NCBI RefSeq assembly: GCF_037975245.1
Contig: NC_092561.1
Span: forward strand, 8,366,001-8,430,000
Direction: 5' to 3'
Length of the DNA: 64,000 bases
Source: Apostichopus japonicus
Lineage: Eukaryota; Echinodermata; Holothuroidea; Aspidochirotida; Stichopodidae
Shown piece by piece: positions 32,610 to 42,763 of this stretch. The notes below the pieces were generated by a model, which worked only from the letters and a program-made list of their open reading frames with translations, ran no database searches and was not told the DNA's origin. Both the position numbers and the translations under genes were made by a program. Position 1 is the first letter of the stretch. The number at the start of each line of letters is the position of its first letter.

Positions 32610-34675
32610 ATGGCGTTATGGCTTCAACTGCGCATGTGTGTGCAGTAGTTCCGTATCAGGTCAACAAGTCAATTGATATCCAAACGTAAGAGCGTTACGG
32701 TACCACATTATTATTGTACCTACTATACCTACCTCAGGGCGACGGAAGAGTGACAGGAAGAGGGGGGGGGGGTTGGAAGTGAGAACGCAAACTTTGAGGG
32801 TCACTGGGACATTTGACTTTAATTTGAGGGGTAAACATTGGAGGGAGAAGGGGGAGGGGGATTTACAGTTACCTCAAAAGAATCCGACAAACTGGATCTT
32901 TATCTGTGCATTCCGTATTACAAACTCGAGTATTTGAAACATTTGTTTTCAATTTAGGGTACTTTCAAATTACATCATTTGTAAACAACATGGAACCTTT
33001 CAGTTTTAATTTAGCAACAAAAAAGTGTATAGGTTGTATAACACATATAGCAAAACATACTTTTTCATTACCAACAATGTGACTTTAAATGTCTTGAGGA
33101 GACACTTTTGAGAGGTATATCACAAAACTTAGGAGACCGTTCATCCCGTATCCCCCCCCCCCTCCCCTCCGTCCCTCCCGGCTCTACCGCCCCTGACTGT
33201 AACCTGTCGTGTAACTATAAGAAAATAGTAAAATCGATTTAAGTAATTTTCCATGTTCAGTGAAGACACCACCCAAACATGCATGGAAAGTCTATATATA
33301 TAATTCAAGATATGTAATCGAAATTGATCGAACTCAGACACCTTCATAAAAAGGGATATTAAAGTCTCAAATTCCCCAAATGTGTAGCACAGAGCAGGTG
33401 AAAGAAATGGTCAAACAGTTCCCATCTTGATATAGCTCGTTCAGTTGCTGACATATAAAATTTTGAAAAGTATTCATTTCACTCAGATATACAATGCGCA
33501 ATAATATGTGATGTCATATATAGACAACATCTCGAAACTGCCTTTGTTATTCCAGCATGATACTCCAGGTTATTGTTGTATATTTGTTTCTTTAACCTAA
33601 GTCTGAAGCGTAATCAAAATTTGATAACTGCTGGATGTTGTATCATCCAGTATAAAAATGACTTTCAACGTAAGTTACTCCAAGTTTTTCCCATGAATAT
33701 TAAGCAAACTTGGAATAACTCTGGAGATGTATGATCTTGTTTCTTTCTTTTTTCTATTTATTTGTTGCCATTTTTGTTTGTTTTTCAAGGTGTTAAAGGT
33801 GTCACAAATTCCTGTAAAATTTCCCCGGCATCACCGTAAACGACGGTTGCGCAGTTGAAATCATGACACGACATTTTGAAGACCCACTTTCCCCACCACA
33901 CCTTACCTATATGGGTCACAGAGACTTTCTGGGAGTGAAATATATCCAAGGAACGCCTGAAATGCCTCATGAAAATACAAAAGGATGCGAATATTAGCGT
34001 TTGGGCTTCAAGTCCCAACCGTTTGTGGACGAAGTGATTAAACGGGCTTTTGCAAGATAAACTACAAGGAATAAGATGTCATCATTTCAAGCAGACGACC
34101 TGACAAAGGCGGATGTTATGTTGGCGCCAAGACAGGTTACAAATTATCGACTTAATGCATAATGTAAATGGGCGGTTGCTATGACCGGGATGGGGTTGAG
34201 TAGGCTGTCGGTAGCATCTTGACTCAACGCCGTGCGTGGCCACCCAGCGTGAGTTGCGCACGTGTTTGTAAAGATGAGTGTTCACACTAAGGTGTGTTGT
34301 TGGGTGGTGGTCTGTTTTGATTCTTGATGGGGTAAAAGTTGGGGGGCAATAAATGAAAGCAAATGATAACAGTGTTCGATATGTAACCTTGACAAACGTC
34401 ATCTATAATGTAGATGCCCATCTCACGCGATATATCGTATTAACGATTCAGAGACGGTACGCCAATTATTCGCTCGGGTAGTCGGAAAATGGATAATACT
34501 ATAATTATACATGTGTATGTTTGTAATGCTTTCTGGACAAGCTTATGGTCTAATGAACAAAAAAGACTGTGAAACATTTATTTTTGCTACAGAAAGCGAA
34601 TGTCAACTTTGTATCTTTTAAAGGACGCCATTATATAGTTGTACAAACTACTGCCTAAATTCATCTCATTACAGT

Positions 34676-34678
<3 letters not shown>
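32610..34678. other. intergenic, nothing recognised
   Basis: G-rich runs (32,762-32,772 and 32,850-32,870) and a poly-C run near 33,150. Short open frames, including 34,082-34,402 on the - strand, show no family pattern. Confidence 0.5.
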
Positions 34679-34717
<39 letters not shown>

Positions 34718-35012
34718 TGTACACTTGATATTGCGCCGGTATCCGTCCGAAGACGCTCAGTGCCTATAACAAACCGTCTATGATCATTCCATAACCGTTC
34801 TCAAGTCACTGTGGAATATACATGATGAGCTGCCACAAAGGGCGCTAAATCGTATTTACCGATCAGACACACATATTCCCCCACTCCATACTTATATGCT
34901 GAGCACCCAAGCAAGATGGCAGTAGGTCCCATTTTTAAAATCTTTGGTATGACTCGGCCCGGAGTCGAACCCCGAACATTCCGGCTGATAAGCGGGTGCT
35001 CTAACCACTCAG
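34679..35012 (-). mobile_element. tRNA-derived SINE, family A copy 1
   Basis: Read on the - strand from about 35,012: an A box in AGTGGTTAGAGCACCCG, a perfect B box GGTTCGACTCC (34,961-34,971), and a body of about 250 bp including TGTGTCTGATCGGTAAATAC and CGTCTTCGGACGGATACCGG. It ends in an (ATT)n tail (34,681-34,714). Copy 2 on the + strand at 58,242-58,565 aligns over the whole length. A short shared frame (GEYVCLIGKYDLAPF) is a by-product of the body, not a protein. Confidence 0.88.
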
Positions 35013-35404
35013 TATAAGAATAAAGACTGTCGTAAGATGAAGAACAGCCAACTGTTATTATGGGCATTGATTCTTCTTCAGTTCCCTAGGTATGAATATG
35101 TCGCTCTCTAGTTTTAGTAATATCACAAAAGCTGCCGTTTTTACTATATATTCCTAAAACATGCAAACACAATAGGTAGTTCGGTAGCACAAAGTATAAC
35201 AATGTCTTCGACAACACATTTTGTATAGGATTTGTATCAAACGTTCGACTGACAATGTGATTTTCCTGGGAAATGGTATGGATACAGCTGTCGAACAGCT
35301 GTAAGAAATGTTATTATTTCACAAAATCAAATGCTTCCCTTCTAGGAATTCGAAGCGTCAACCAATAAATTAGCTGATAATAGCATGCCATTAGTGTTAG
35401 CCAC

Positions 35405-35640
35405 TGAGTGTTAGCTCAGGGGTTAACGCCGGTGCCTTCCAATCATAAGGTCGCCGGTTCGAGTCACTCCAAGATTAATGTTTGTCGTCCAGTAACAGAG
35501 TTGTTGACAATTGACAGTTCATAATCATGGACGTTTATGAATGTAAGAGACTGACTTTGGTCAGCTTGCGTCTTTGATAAGCCAATGAGGCTTCTTCGCG
35601 AGTTCCTGCTTGCAGGAGGATCTAAAATAAATACATACAT
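35405..35640 (+). mobile_element. tRNA-derived SINE, family B copy 2 (full length)
   Basis: The head has an A box TAGCTCAGGGG (35,412-35,422) and B box GGTTCGAGTC (35,456-35,465). The body (AGAGTTGTTGACAATTGACA, GATAAGCCAATGAGGCTTCT, CGCGAGTTCCTGCTTGCAGG) matches the truncated copy at 15,351-15,500, and the end is an (ATAC)n-type tail. A pol III-type promoter is visible; whether it is active is unknown. Confidence 0.85.
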
Positions 35641-36551
35641 TAGGAGGGGGGGGGGGGGTCACCGTTGGTGTAGTATAGAAATTCGAAGCGTCGATATTAA
35701 TCAAGATAGTTTCTGTTCCATATAGGTTCGAAACCAGTAGGGAAGGTCGTCATCCTATTAACATGTATATATGGGGTTTTCCATATAATCTGATAGGTTT
35801 GTCAACGCGTCGTCAAAGTTCAACAAACGCGTTAGAGAATTTCCCGAGAACGTCGCGTTCTCGAATAACAACAATAGTACATATACTGCAGTTGTTGTGT
35901 GAATTCAAGCTATATATGACATATAATGAAGCCATGCATAACTATATATGGACAAGTTCTCGTAGCTACAAACTTTCGTAAAAGATATCGCTAAACCACG
36001 TTGTCGTATTTCGACTTGAACGCGTTGATAAATGTATCACATAAAGTAAGACGCAGTACTTGGTTAGTCTCATACACATTAGTGCTCTACAGCAGTTTAG
36101 GTGCGTACGCCTATTACAAGCCCCGTTGACTTACACACTAAATCATAAAAGTAATGTGGTTTCTAAGTCTAGATATAAGTGTTCACTAGCTAAACGCTAC
36201 CCCATCACTGAATAGCTGACAAGTTGGCCTTTCATGGCACTATCAATTTTCTGTATCATTACCGTACAGATTTTGTGCTATGAGAGCTTGAAGTTTTCGT
36301 CACTTGTAAACAAACCTGTTTACTCAGTAGTAAACAATTTTCGTACGCTGCTCCTCAAGTGAGGCCTAAAGTGGTCTATACCTTGCCTCAGTTTACCCAA
36401 TGTTTGCACCACATGTACTTCCATTCATGTTCTTTAACATCCATGCCACAAAAGACTGATTGATAACATATTAAAATCGATGTTCTCCTGCTGCTTTTTG
36501 GCACTTTTCTTGAAAGGAGAACACTTGGGGCGGAGGATTGATATAGACTGT
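35641..36551. other. intergenic, nothing recognised
   Basis: A G-run at about 35,646-35,657, then AT-rich sequence without a supportable gene. Confidence 0.5.
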
Positions 36552-37922
36552 AATAGGAGCATAGGCGTACGAGGCGGGGGGGGGGGGCAGGGGGCAGACT
36601 GCCCCCCAAATTTCCAGAGGACAAGAAATTCGGGCAAAAGTCCTGAAAAATTCGGGCAGCCTATGAGGAGAAAAAATATATATATATAAATATGTAGTAG
36701 CTTGCCCGAATCTTTTTCATATTTTTGCCCGAAAATTCCGTGGAGAGCGTTCTGTGTTATTTGTTTTGTGACATTAATATTAATATAGGCCTAATGATTT
36801 TCTTTATTTAGCATCATGATGCCCGAATATTTCCGTGTAACACCACCGTAAGCGCAGCTCATCTGGGCTACCACGCTTTTTGCACTATCGCCCAAAATTA
36901 TTAACAGGGCACGCCGCTCACTATCGTGGTGACAAGCATGCATGGAGATTAGCAGTCTCTGAAGTGAAAAAACCGCAGTAAACATTTTTTCTAACTAGTC
37001 AACTGTATACCTGGACATCCCCGACATGAGTGTATATAAGAAACATTTTCTTTTTCATGGATGGTGGGGGGGGGGGGGGGAGGGAGTGTCTAAAAGCCTA
37101 GAAGTACAGGTTTATCATATTCTTTGTTATTTTTTTTACTTTTTTTGTGAGACAAATTGCAGTCTCACCAGACACAGCGACATTTTCCCGCCTACGTGTC
37201 GTTCAACAGTGTATGTTTTTCTGGGGGTAGCTGAGTACTGTGTTAAAATAATAAATACCGTAACTAAATAGGAGCTTAAAAAATATACTGTCCTAGTTTT
37301 CCCCGTCAAAGTGATGTTACCATTTTTTCTTCTTCTAATTTACCAAATTTTTGGGGAAGTGTAAATTTCTAAACGTGAGATTATAAATAAAGAATGTTTA
37401 GATGCAACTTGCAAGCCCTCAGAAGTGCCATTTCCGGCAATCTGAGGGGCATATTTTGCCAAAAAATTCTTCTACGCTACGCGCCAACTGATGGTGGCGC
37501 TCCGCATAGATAGTGTCACGGGAAATTTCGGGCACAAAAGTTTCTGCCCCTCCAAACCGAAATGGTCCCGTACGCCTACACTGTTAAAACACTGGGTAAC
37601 AAAATTGTTGGGCAAGTACCCTTTCAACTGTGTTGGTCAAATAGTGCCCAATTTATATATAAAAATGATCGAATCGCAGATTAGTTTGTTTACCCATCGA
37701 GTTGGTAAACTCCGTGCTCATATTTGTCCACATGTTGGTCTTTTCTGTCATCGTAATCGTATGTTGGGCGAAATTTCGGTTCTTTATACCATACGCTGGG
37801 CAAGCATTCGGCTTTACCTTGGCGACGTTTACCAACGTTGGGCAACTTTGAATGCAAAGTGTGCTTGAGCGCGCGTGCACGACGAAGGATATTCCGTCGA
37901 GTTGACAGCCTCAAAAGTCGAA

Positions 37923-39897
37923 ATGGAAGATCTACTCAAAAGCTGGGGGTTGTTTGTTCCCGACATAATTCAGTCTATGAAAGGTAATCATTTCAGTGAA
38001 GGGATTGAAGTAATCGAAATAAACTGGGACGATTGTTTCACACAATTTTCATCAACATTTTGTACTCCTATGCTAGGCCTAGTAGTAATACTAACGTTAG
38101 CGTATAGAGCCTATACAGTAGTGTAGCCTATCACAGTGACAAAAGGATACCTGTATACCGACGTACGTACTATATGCCTAGCCTAGATTACTTAAGCGAG
38201 TCCTACTCCTAGGCTAGTTAAGGTTAAGTGTGGAGTTCGAACTTCCAATAACCTTTTCTATCCTTTTAATAAGCCTATGGTGATCCGTGGTTGAAATCAT
38301 GGGCTTATGTTTACAATGTGTATCGTTTTTATTATGTTACAGTGGCAAGCTACAGTAGCTTCAGCATATATTATTATAACGGTAACTTCTTAGTGTTTAT
38401 TGTAGATAATATAGAAACTGTAGGTCAAATGACAATAAATTAAGTCAGCAGAGGTCAAACAATGACCTTTAACCATATTACCTCAGGAACAACCAGGTTG
38501 ATGATGTTAAGTATGTTCTGTATATTTCCCATATTGAATACAGGATCACTATCTTTCTTTGAATGGGAGGGGGGTCTCCCAGCTACCTACCTACCCTATT
38601 GTTTCTAACCTGATGACTATTGAATTTGGTATTTACTTCCCGATAGACTATTATATTACAACAACCATTGATTTTGAGGTTTTTATGCTTTGCTAAATTT
38701 GGCATTTTGGTTTTCACTTGCAGAGGAGAAGGACAACCTGTCATTGCTCATGTTACCACTTATTTTTGGGACCAGGAGAAAGGCCAAAACTGGAGGACGA
38801 TCAGTGGCAACAGATCATGCTTCATCATTTATTGAATTAAAAAGGGTATGTCTAAATGCATTATTCATATCAGCTGCTGACTTTGCTTGTAATCAGCTAG
38901 GGTTTGAATCTCGTAATCCAAGAATCAGTGGTTCAAATCCCGGCTACATTGTGTCCTTAGGCAAGGCACTCTATCTTGATGGCCTCACTCCACTCAGGTG
39001 AAAATGTGAACTTGTGAGGAACCTGAGCAAAACCCTGTGTGGATTACAAAGACTGCAGCAACTTACTCTCCAGGATTGTTGGAGAATTGTGACAGGCTCC
39101 ACTGATCTGTAAAACCCTTTAAGCTGTATTTTCATCATTATTGTTATTGTTTGTTCTTCTTTGTTCTTTTTTTTTCTTGTTCTTGTTCTTCTTGTCGTTG
39201 GTGGTAGAAGTAGTATTAGTATCAGTAGTATTAGGTGTAGTATTGCTATATTGTTGGACATTGGATTGTGCAAAATCCCTGAGTTCAAAACTAGCATGTA
39301 CCCATTGTGATCTACATTTATATTTCGAATGGGAAGGAGGTGCCAACTAATGCCCTACGACAATCTTCTTGTTCACTTAGATGATCTTCAGTCAGTTAAG
39401 TCCCTCCAAAATAATTCTACATATGAATCAGTGGTGTGCTGGTATCATCCTACTGGTTAGACATATCAAAAGGGAGGGTTTCCATTTTTATTTATACTAC
39501 AAGTTCAATAACATATTTGTGATATGCATAAAGTAAATGGTTTTGGCTGTAATATAGAACACACCAGAAATAAATCAATTTGAACATGGAATACTAAAAG
39601 CTACTTTTCATTGCTTCTATTGGTTTCACAGGAGCACACCCATTTGCCTTCATACTTACAGGGAATAAGCAGTGAATGAAGATCTCAGCCTTTCATCCTT
39701 GGGTTTTACTCAGACTTCAAGCTGACACCATCACAAGTGTTTGTTATCTTGGAGAGGCACACAGTGAGCGTGCAGACACTCTCTGAAGGAGTCGACATCT
39801 GCTATAAAGCACACTACATATTCAACTTGCAGTACAGTACCAGCACCACTGCCGAAATGTTTGGGATTTCATTGAAAGTTGCATATATAAACAATGA
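37923..39897 (+). pseudogene. decayed multi-exon gene inside the 5.17-kb element
   Basis: Three pieces look like exons. (1) 37,923-37,983: ATG, then EDLLKSWGLFVPDIIQS, SAM-domain-like, donor G|GTAATC. (2) 38,724-38,845: acceptor TTGCAG, phase-compatible with piece 1, reading LSLLMLPLIFGTRRKAK, donor GTATGT. (3) 39,632-39,897: acceptor TTTCACAG; a conserved C-terminal pattern (PFAFILTG, VFVILERHTVSVQTL, DICYKAHYIFNLQY, VWDFIESCIYKQ then stop) is spread over different frames, so at least two frameshifts are present. The pattern recalls SAM-containing proteins of unknown function that occur in many copies in fish and invertebrate genomes; this is memory of a pattern, not a search. Middle exons are not found. 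Confidence 0.5.
38885..39125 (+). mobile_element. tRNA-headed SINE fragment (copy C2) inside the decayed gene
   Basis: B box GGTTCAAATCC (38,930-38,940) follows a degraded A-box region. A middle block at 38,958-39,000 (TTAGGCAAGGCACTCTATCT...) matches the CORE-like block of the copy at 1,560-1,912. It sits between the second and third exon pieces of the transposon gene. Confidence 0.6.
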
Positions 39898-42129
39898 GGA
39901 ATGAAGAATCTTTCCTCCTCCATCCGGTCTTTCAGAGCTTTCATGAAGAATGCTGCCAATCCTTAAACAGTTTATCACCTAGCTCGGAGCCTTTTTTCCT
40001 CGAGGTATCATAATGGGATACATATCAAAAGCCCTAATACCGCTGTTTCAAACTTCGACACAAATTACAAGGTGTCTAGAAATTCATTTTTGAAGCATGC
40101 ATTTATCATGGAATTTGGTAAAAGAGTGGATGATACGAGTATATGTAGGTTACATTTGTGTAATGAACGTGCTGAAATGGGCAGTTGCCGTGATTTTACG
40201 GCTAATTAAGGAACTATTTAGCTACTGTAGCACTTAAGTTAAGATATTTCGCAGAACTAGTCCATAGGAATTTTTATGTACAACTGAACATCTAGTTTGA
40301 ACTTACTCTGTAATTGTATTCACTTAAATCAAAATGACAACATTTTTAAGGGCACCCATGAAAGGCAGAGCTTCATGCACAATGTGACTGCAAATTTTTT
40401 TTTGAAACTTACTCTTGATTTGCACCACCAATTAAAATTCTTCCAGCAACTACTGTGTGATGAGCTAGTGGACAATTAACTGACATACTTGTGCTCTTTC
40501 TATCCACTATTTTTACATTTTTACATTTTTACATATGTAGAATAGACCCTTCCCCCTCCCACATCTCAATGTAATGAACTTGCAAACATTCCATTAGCCT
40601 GTGTTACCTTGTATATTTGGAAACTGAAAGGAAACTGAACAGTGTGCCTTACGTGATTAATTTGCATAAGAATATCAGTATAAAATGCATATCAATTAAA
40701 TTTTACCTTGAAGTTATTCCTCAATGTGTCCTTTTCAGATATAATAGGCACCTTAGCAGATTTCTCTCAATGCTTCACAGGATTTATTGATTTCCTCCAA
40801 AAAGTTTCAATTATTCATTTCTCTGCGTGACTTACGTGACAAATGTTGAGGGCGATATAATTCGCAATGGGAAAGCATTAATGTTTCGCAGTGGTGACAG
40901 AATTTATTTTGGGTTTTCAAAGTTCAGGAACTATAGGCTTCTGACTTAACTACAGACTTGTACTGAACATGATATTGAAAACAAGTGTAAAATTTCGCTC
41001 TGATTTGTGTCTTACGTCACATGGAATGGCCCTAAAGAATGTTACCAGTTTTTAAATCATATGAACATTGTATAGCTTGCTTCACAGCACAGAAACACAG
41101 AAATTAGCATAGCAATATATCAAAATTTGCGGATCTTTGTTTTAATTATCATGAAGAACATTTTCAAAGACATTTTTTGGCCAGCCCTCATATCTCCTTT
41201 AATTCCATTATTCATTTGAACAAAAGTTTAAAAGTGTTCCATTCATGTCCATCTAAAAAGGAGACTTTTTCCTATTCAACAATTTAAAGATGGCTAGGTA
41301 TGTAGTAATCATTTTGTGGAAAATGTTTTGCCAATATCATTAGATTGTGGAAGACAATTGTTCAAGTGCAAAAGAAATTGCTGTAAATTTTGTAAATTCA
41401 ACTTTGTACATGGTTCCACATAATTATTAATTAATTAATGATGAGTTTAAAAGACTCCAAAGGTAATAAGTGATTAGCTATGGTCAGAAAACATAGGTCC
41501 TAACATAAGATCTAGAGAGGGAGTGAGTCTGACCACAGCAAATTTCCATTTCCTAAACAAGAAAAGACAGCAAGGGCAGTACTGGGCTGAAGGCAGTAAG
41601 CATTTAGGTACAAGAACATTGCTGACAACCTGTTTTGCTTCCTGTTTAACTATGGTATGGAGCTTTACACCCCTTGATTGCAGCCCATTTTGATCCACCC
41701 TTGCATTGGTTAAATATTAATTTTAACCAGTACACTTTCAGATGGGTACTCCAGAAATGGAGGGTGTATATGTGCTTCTGATCCACATTACTGAAACTTT
41801 TGGGGTTAAACTTAAGTTAAAAGGTTAAAATATTAATGCAAAGTTGGTGTATGATGTACAAGGGGGATTTTAGTTCTCATGGCAAGGAATCACAAAGCCA
41901 TTGGCATTTTTTTCCATAAAATTTATCCTGTGGGATTCTTAAGAACATTGAGGCCACAAATGTTAATGTCACTTTAGGGAAGGTTGTTTTCATATCAAAA
42001 TGAGTTTCCAAGGAATGTGCGTGAACCCTACATAAATGAAACATATGGCTTCAATAATTAATTAATTTCAGTTCATACCCTTGTTTCAAGAATACCTGAA
42101 TTTAAGACTTCTTATATCAAATTATACTG

Positions 42130-42247
42130 TTCAGTCAACAATAAGTTTCTTCAACCATTGTAGTTATATGTCTTGTTCAAGTTCAGTTCATTCAACAATA
42201 AGTTTATTCACCCATGATAGTTATATATGTCTTCTTCAAGGTCAGTG
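42130..42247. repeat. two-copy tandem repeat, about 60 bp
   Basis: TTCAACAATAAGTTTATTCA with TAGTTATATGTCTTGTTCAAG-type sequence occurs twice in a row (first copy CAGTCAACAATAAGTTTC). It borders the right subterminal zone of the 5.17-kb element. Confidence 0.7.
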
Positions 42248-42763
42248 AATAAAGGTGTTCCATGTATTACAAAATACAGTATCTTTCTTTATTTCAAAGG
42301 ATGTGATGTCTTAGATTTTTTAGAATTCCAACAGTTCTTTTCCATTATTGCCCAACACGATCTAAGAAACCCCCAACAGTTGGAAGTGGTTCAGGATTAA
42401 CCCAACATTTGGTTGTTGCAAATGCCCAACAAAATCCATGAATTGTCCAACAGTTGGGACAAATTTAGTATACACCCAACAGGTGGCTAAATGAACTGCT
42501 CAACAGATGGATACATTACTGGTGCCTTAACCCATACGTTGGTTAAATGATTTGCCCAACAAAATGAATGACCCACCCAACCGTTGGGGAAATGGCTAAC
42601 CTGAACAGTTGGGTAATTCCCCTCCCAACTGTTGAGAATTTATTATACCTATTTGGGTTGGTCAATTTTTGCCCAACTTTTGAGGTTGCTGAATACATGC
42701 CCAACGTTGGTTAAAAAGTTGGGTAAATTTTGCCCATTATTTTTAACAGTGTATGAATAGGAG

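Larger units (their letters stand above)
37579..42751. mobile_element. 5.17-kb TIR element (CACTG ends, TA duplication), unassigned superfamily
   Basis: Ends are CACTGTTAAAA (37,579-37,589) and TTTTAACAGTG (42,741-42,751), perfect over 11 bp, with TA on both sides (37,577-37,578 and 42,752-42,753). The surrounding hAT terminal repeat contains a single TA at this point, so TA is the target duplication. Both subterminal zones (37,590-37,860 and 42,340-42,740) are full of words such as TTGGGCAA, CCCAAC and AACAGTTGGG in both orientations, likely binding sites for the mobilising protein. The interior holds decayed exons (37,923-39,897) and a SINE. Size and subterminal repeats resemble CACTA/Chapaev-type elements, whereas a TA duplication resembles Tc1/mariner or ISL2EU; I leave it unassigned. 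Confidence 0.78.
36560..42755. mobile_element. hAT-like element split by a 5.17-kb insertion
   Basis: The left end CATAGGCGTACG (36,560-36,571) pairs with CGTACGCCTA (37,569-37,578) plus TG (42,754-42,755), once the 5.17-kb insertion between them is discounted. The outer flanks are exact 8-bp copies of AATAGGAG (36,552-36,559 and 42,756-42,763), more than 6 kb apart, which proves the reading. Without the insertion the element is 1,021 bp. It carries a G-rich left part and, near its right end (37,423-37,515), the module GTGCCATTTCCGGCAATCTG ... ATGGTGGCGC shared with the other elements. No transposase is seen. Confidence 0.85.

Noticed and set aside
32750-33200. Possible further hAT element between CAGGGCGACGG and CCGCCCCTG
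   Set aside because: End similarity is short and G/C-run based, and the 8-bp flanks (ACCTACCT vs ACTGTAAC) do not match.
34801-35067. tRNA gene and small protein frame (also at 58,254-58,445)
   Set aside because: The tRNA-like boxes are heads of SINEs: the cloverleaf is not complete, and two aligned copies extend over 300 bp with an (ATT)n tail. The shared frame GEYVCLIGKYDL is part of the SINE body.
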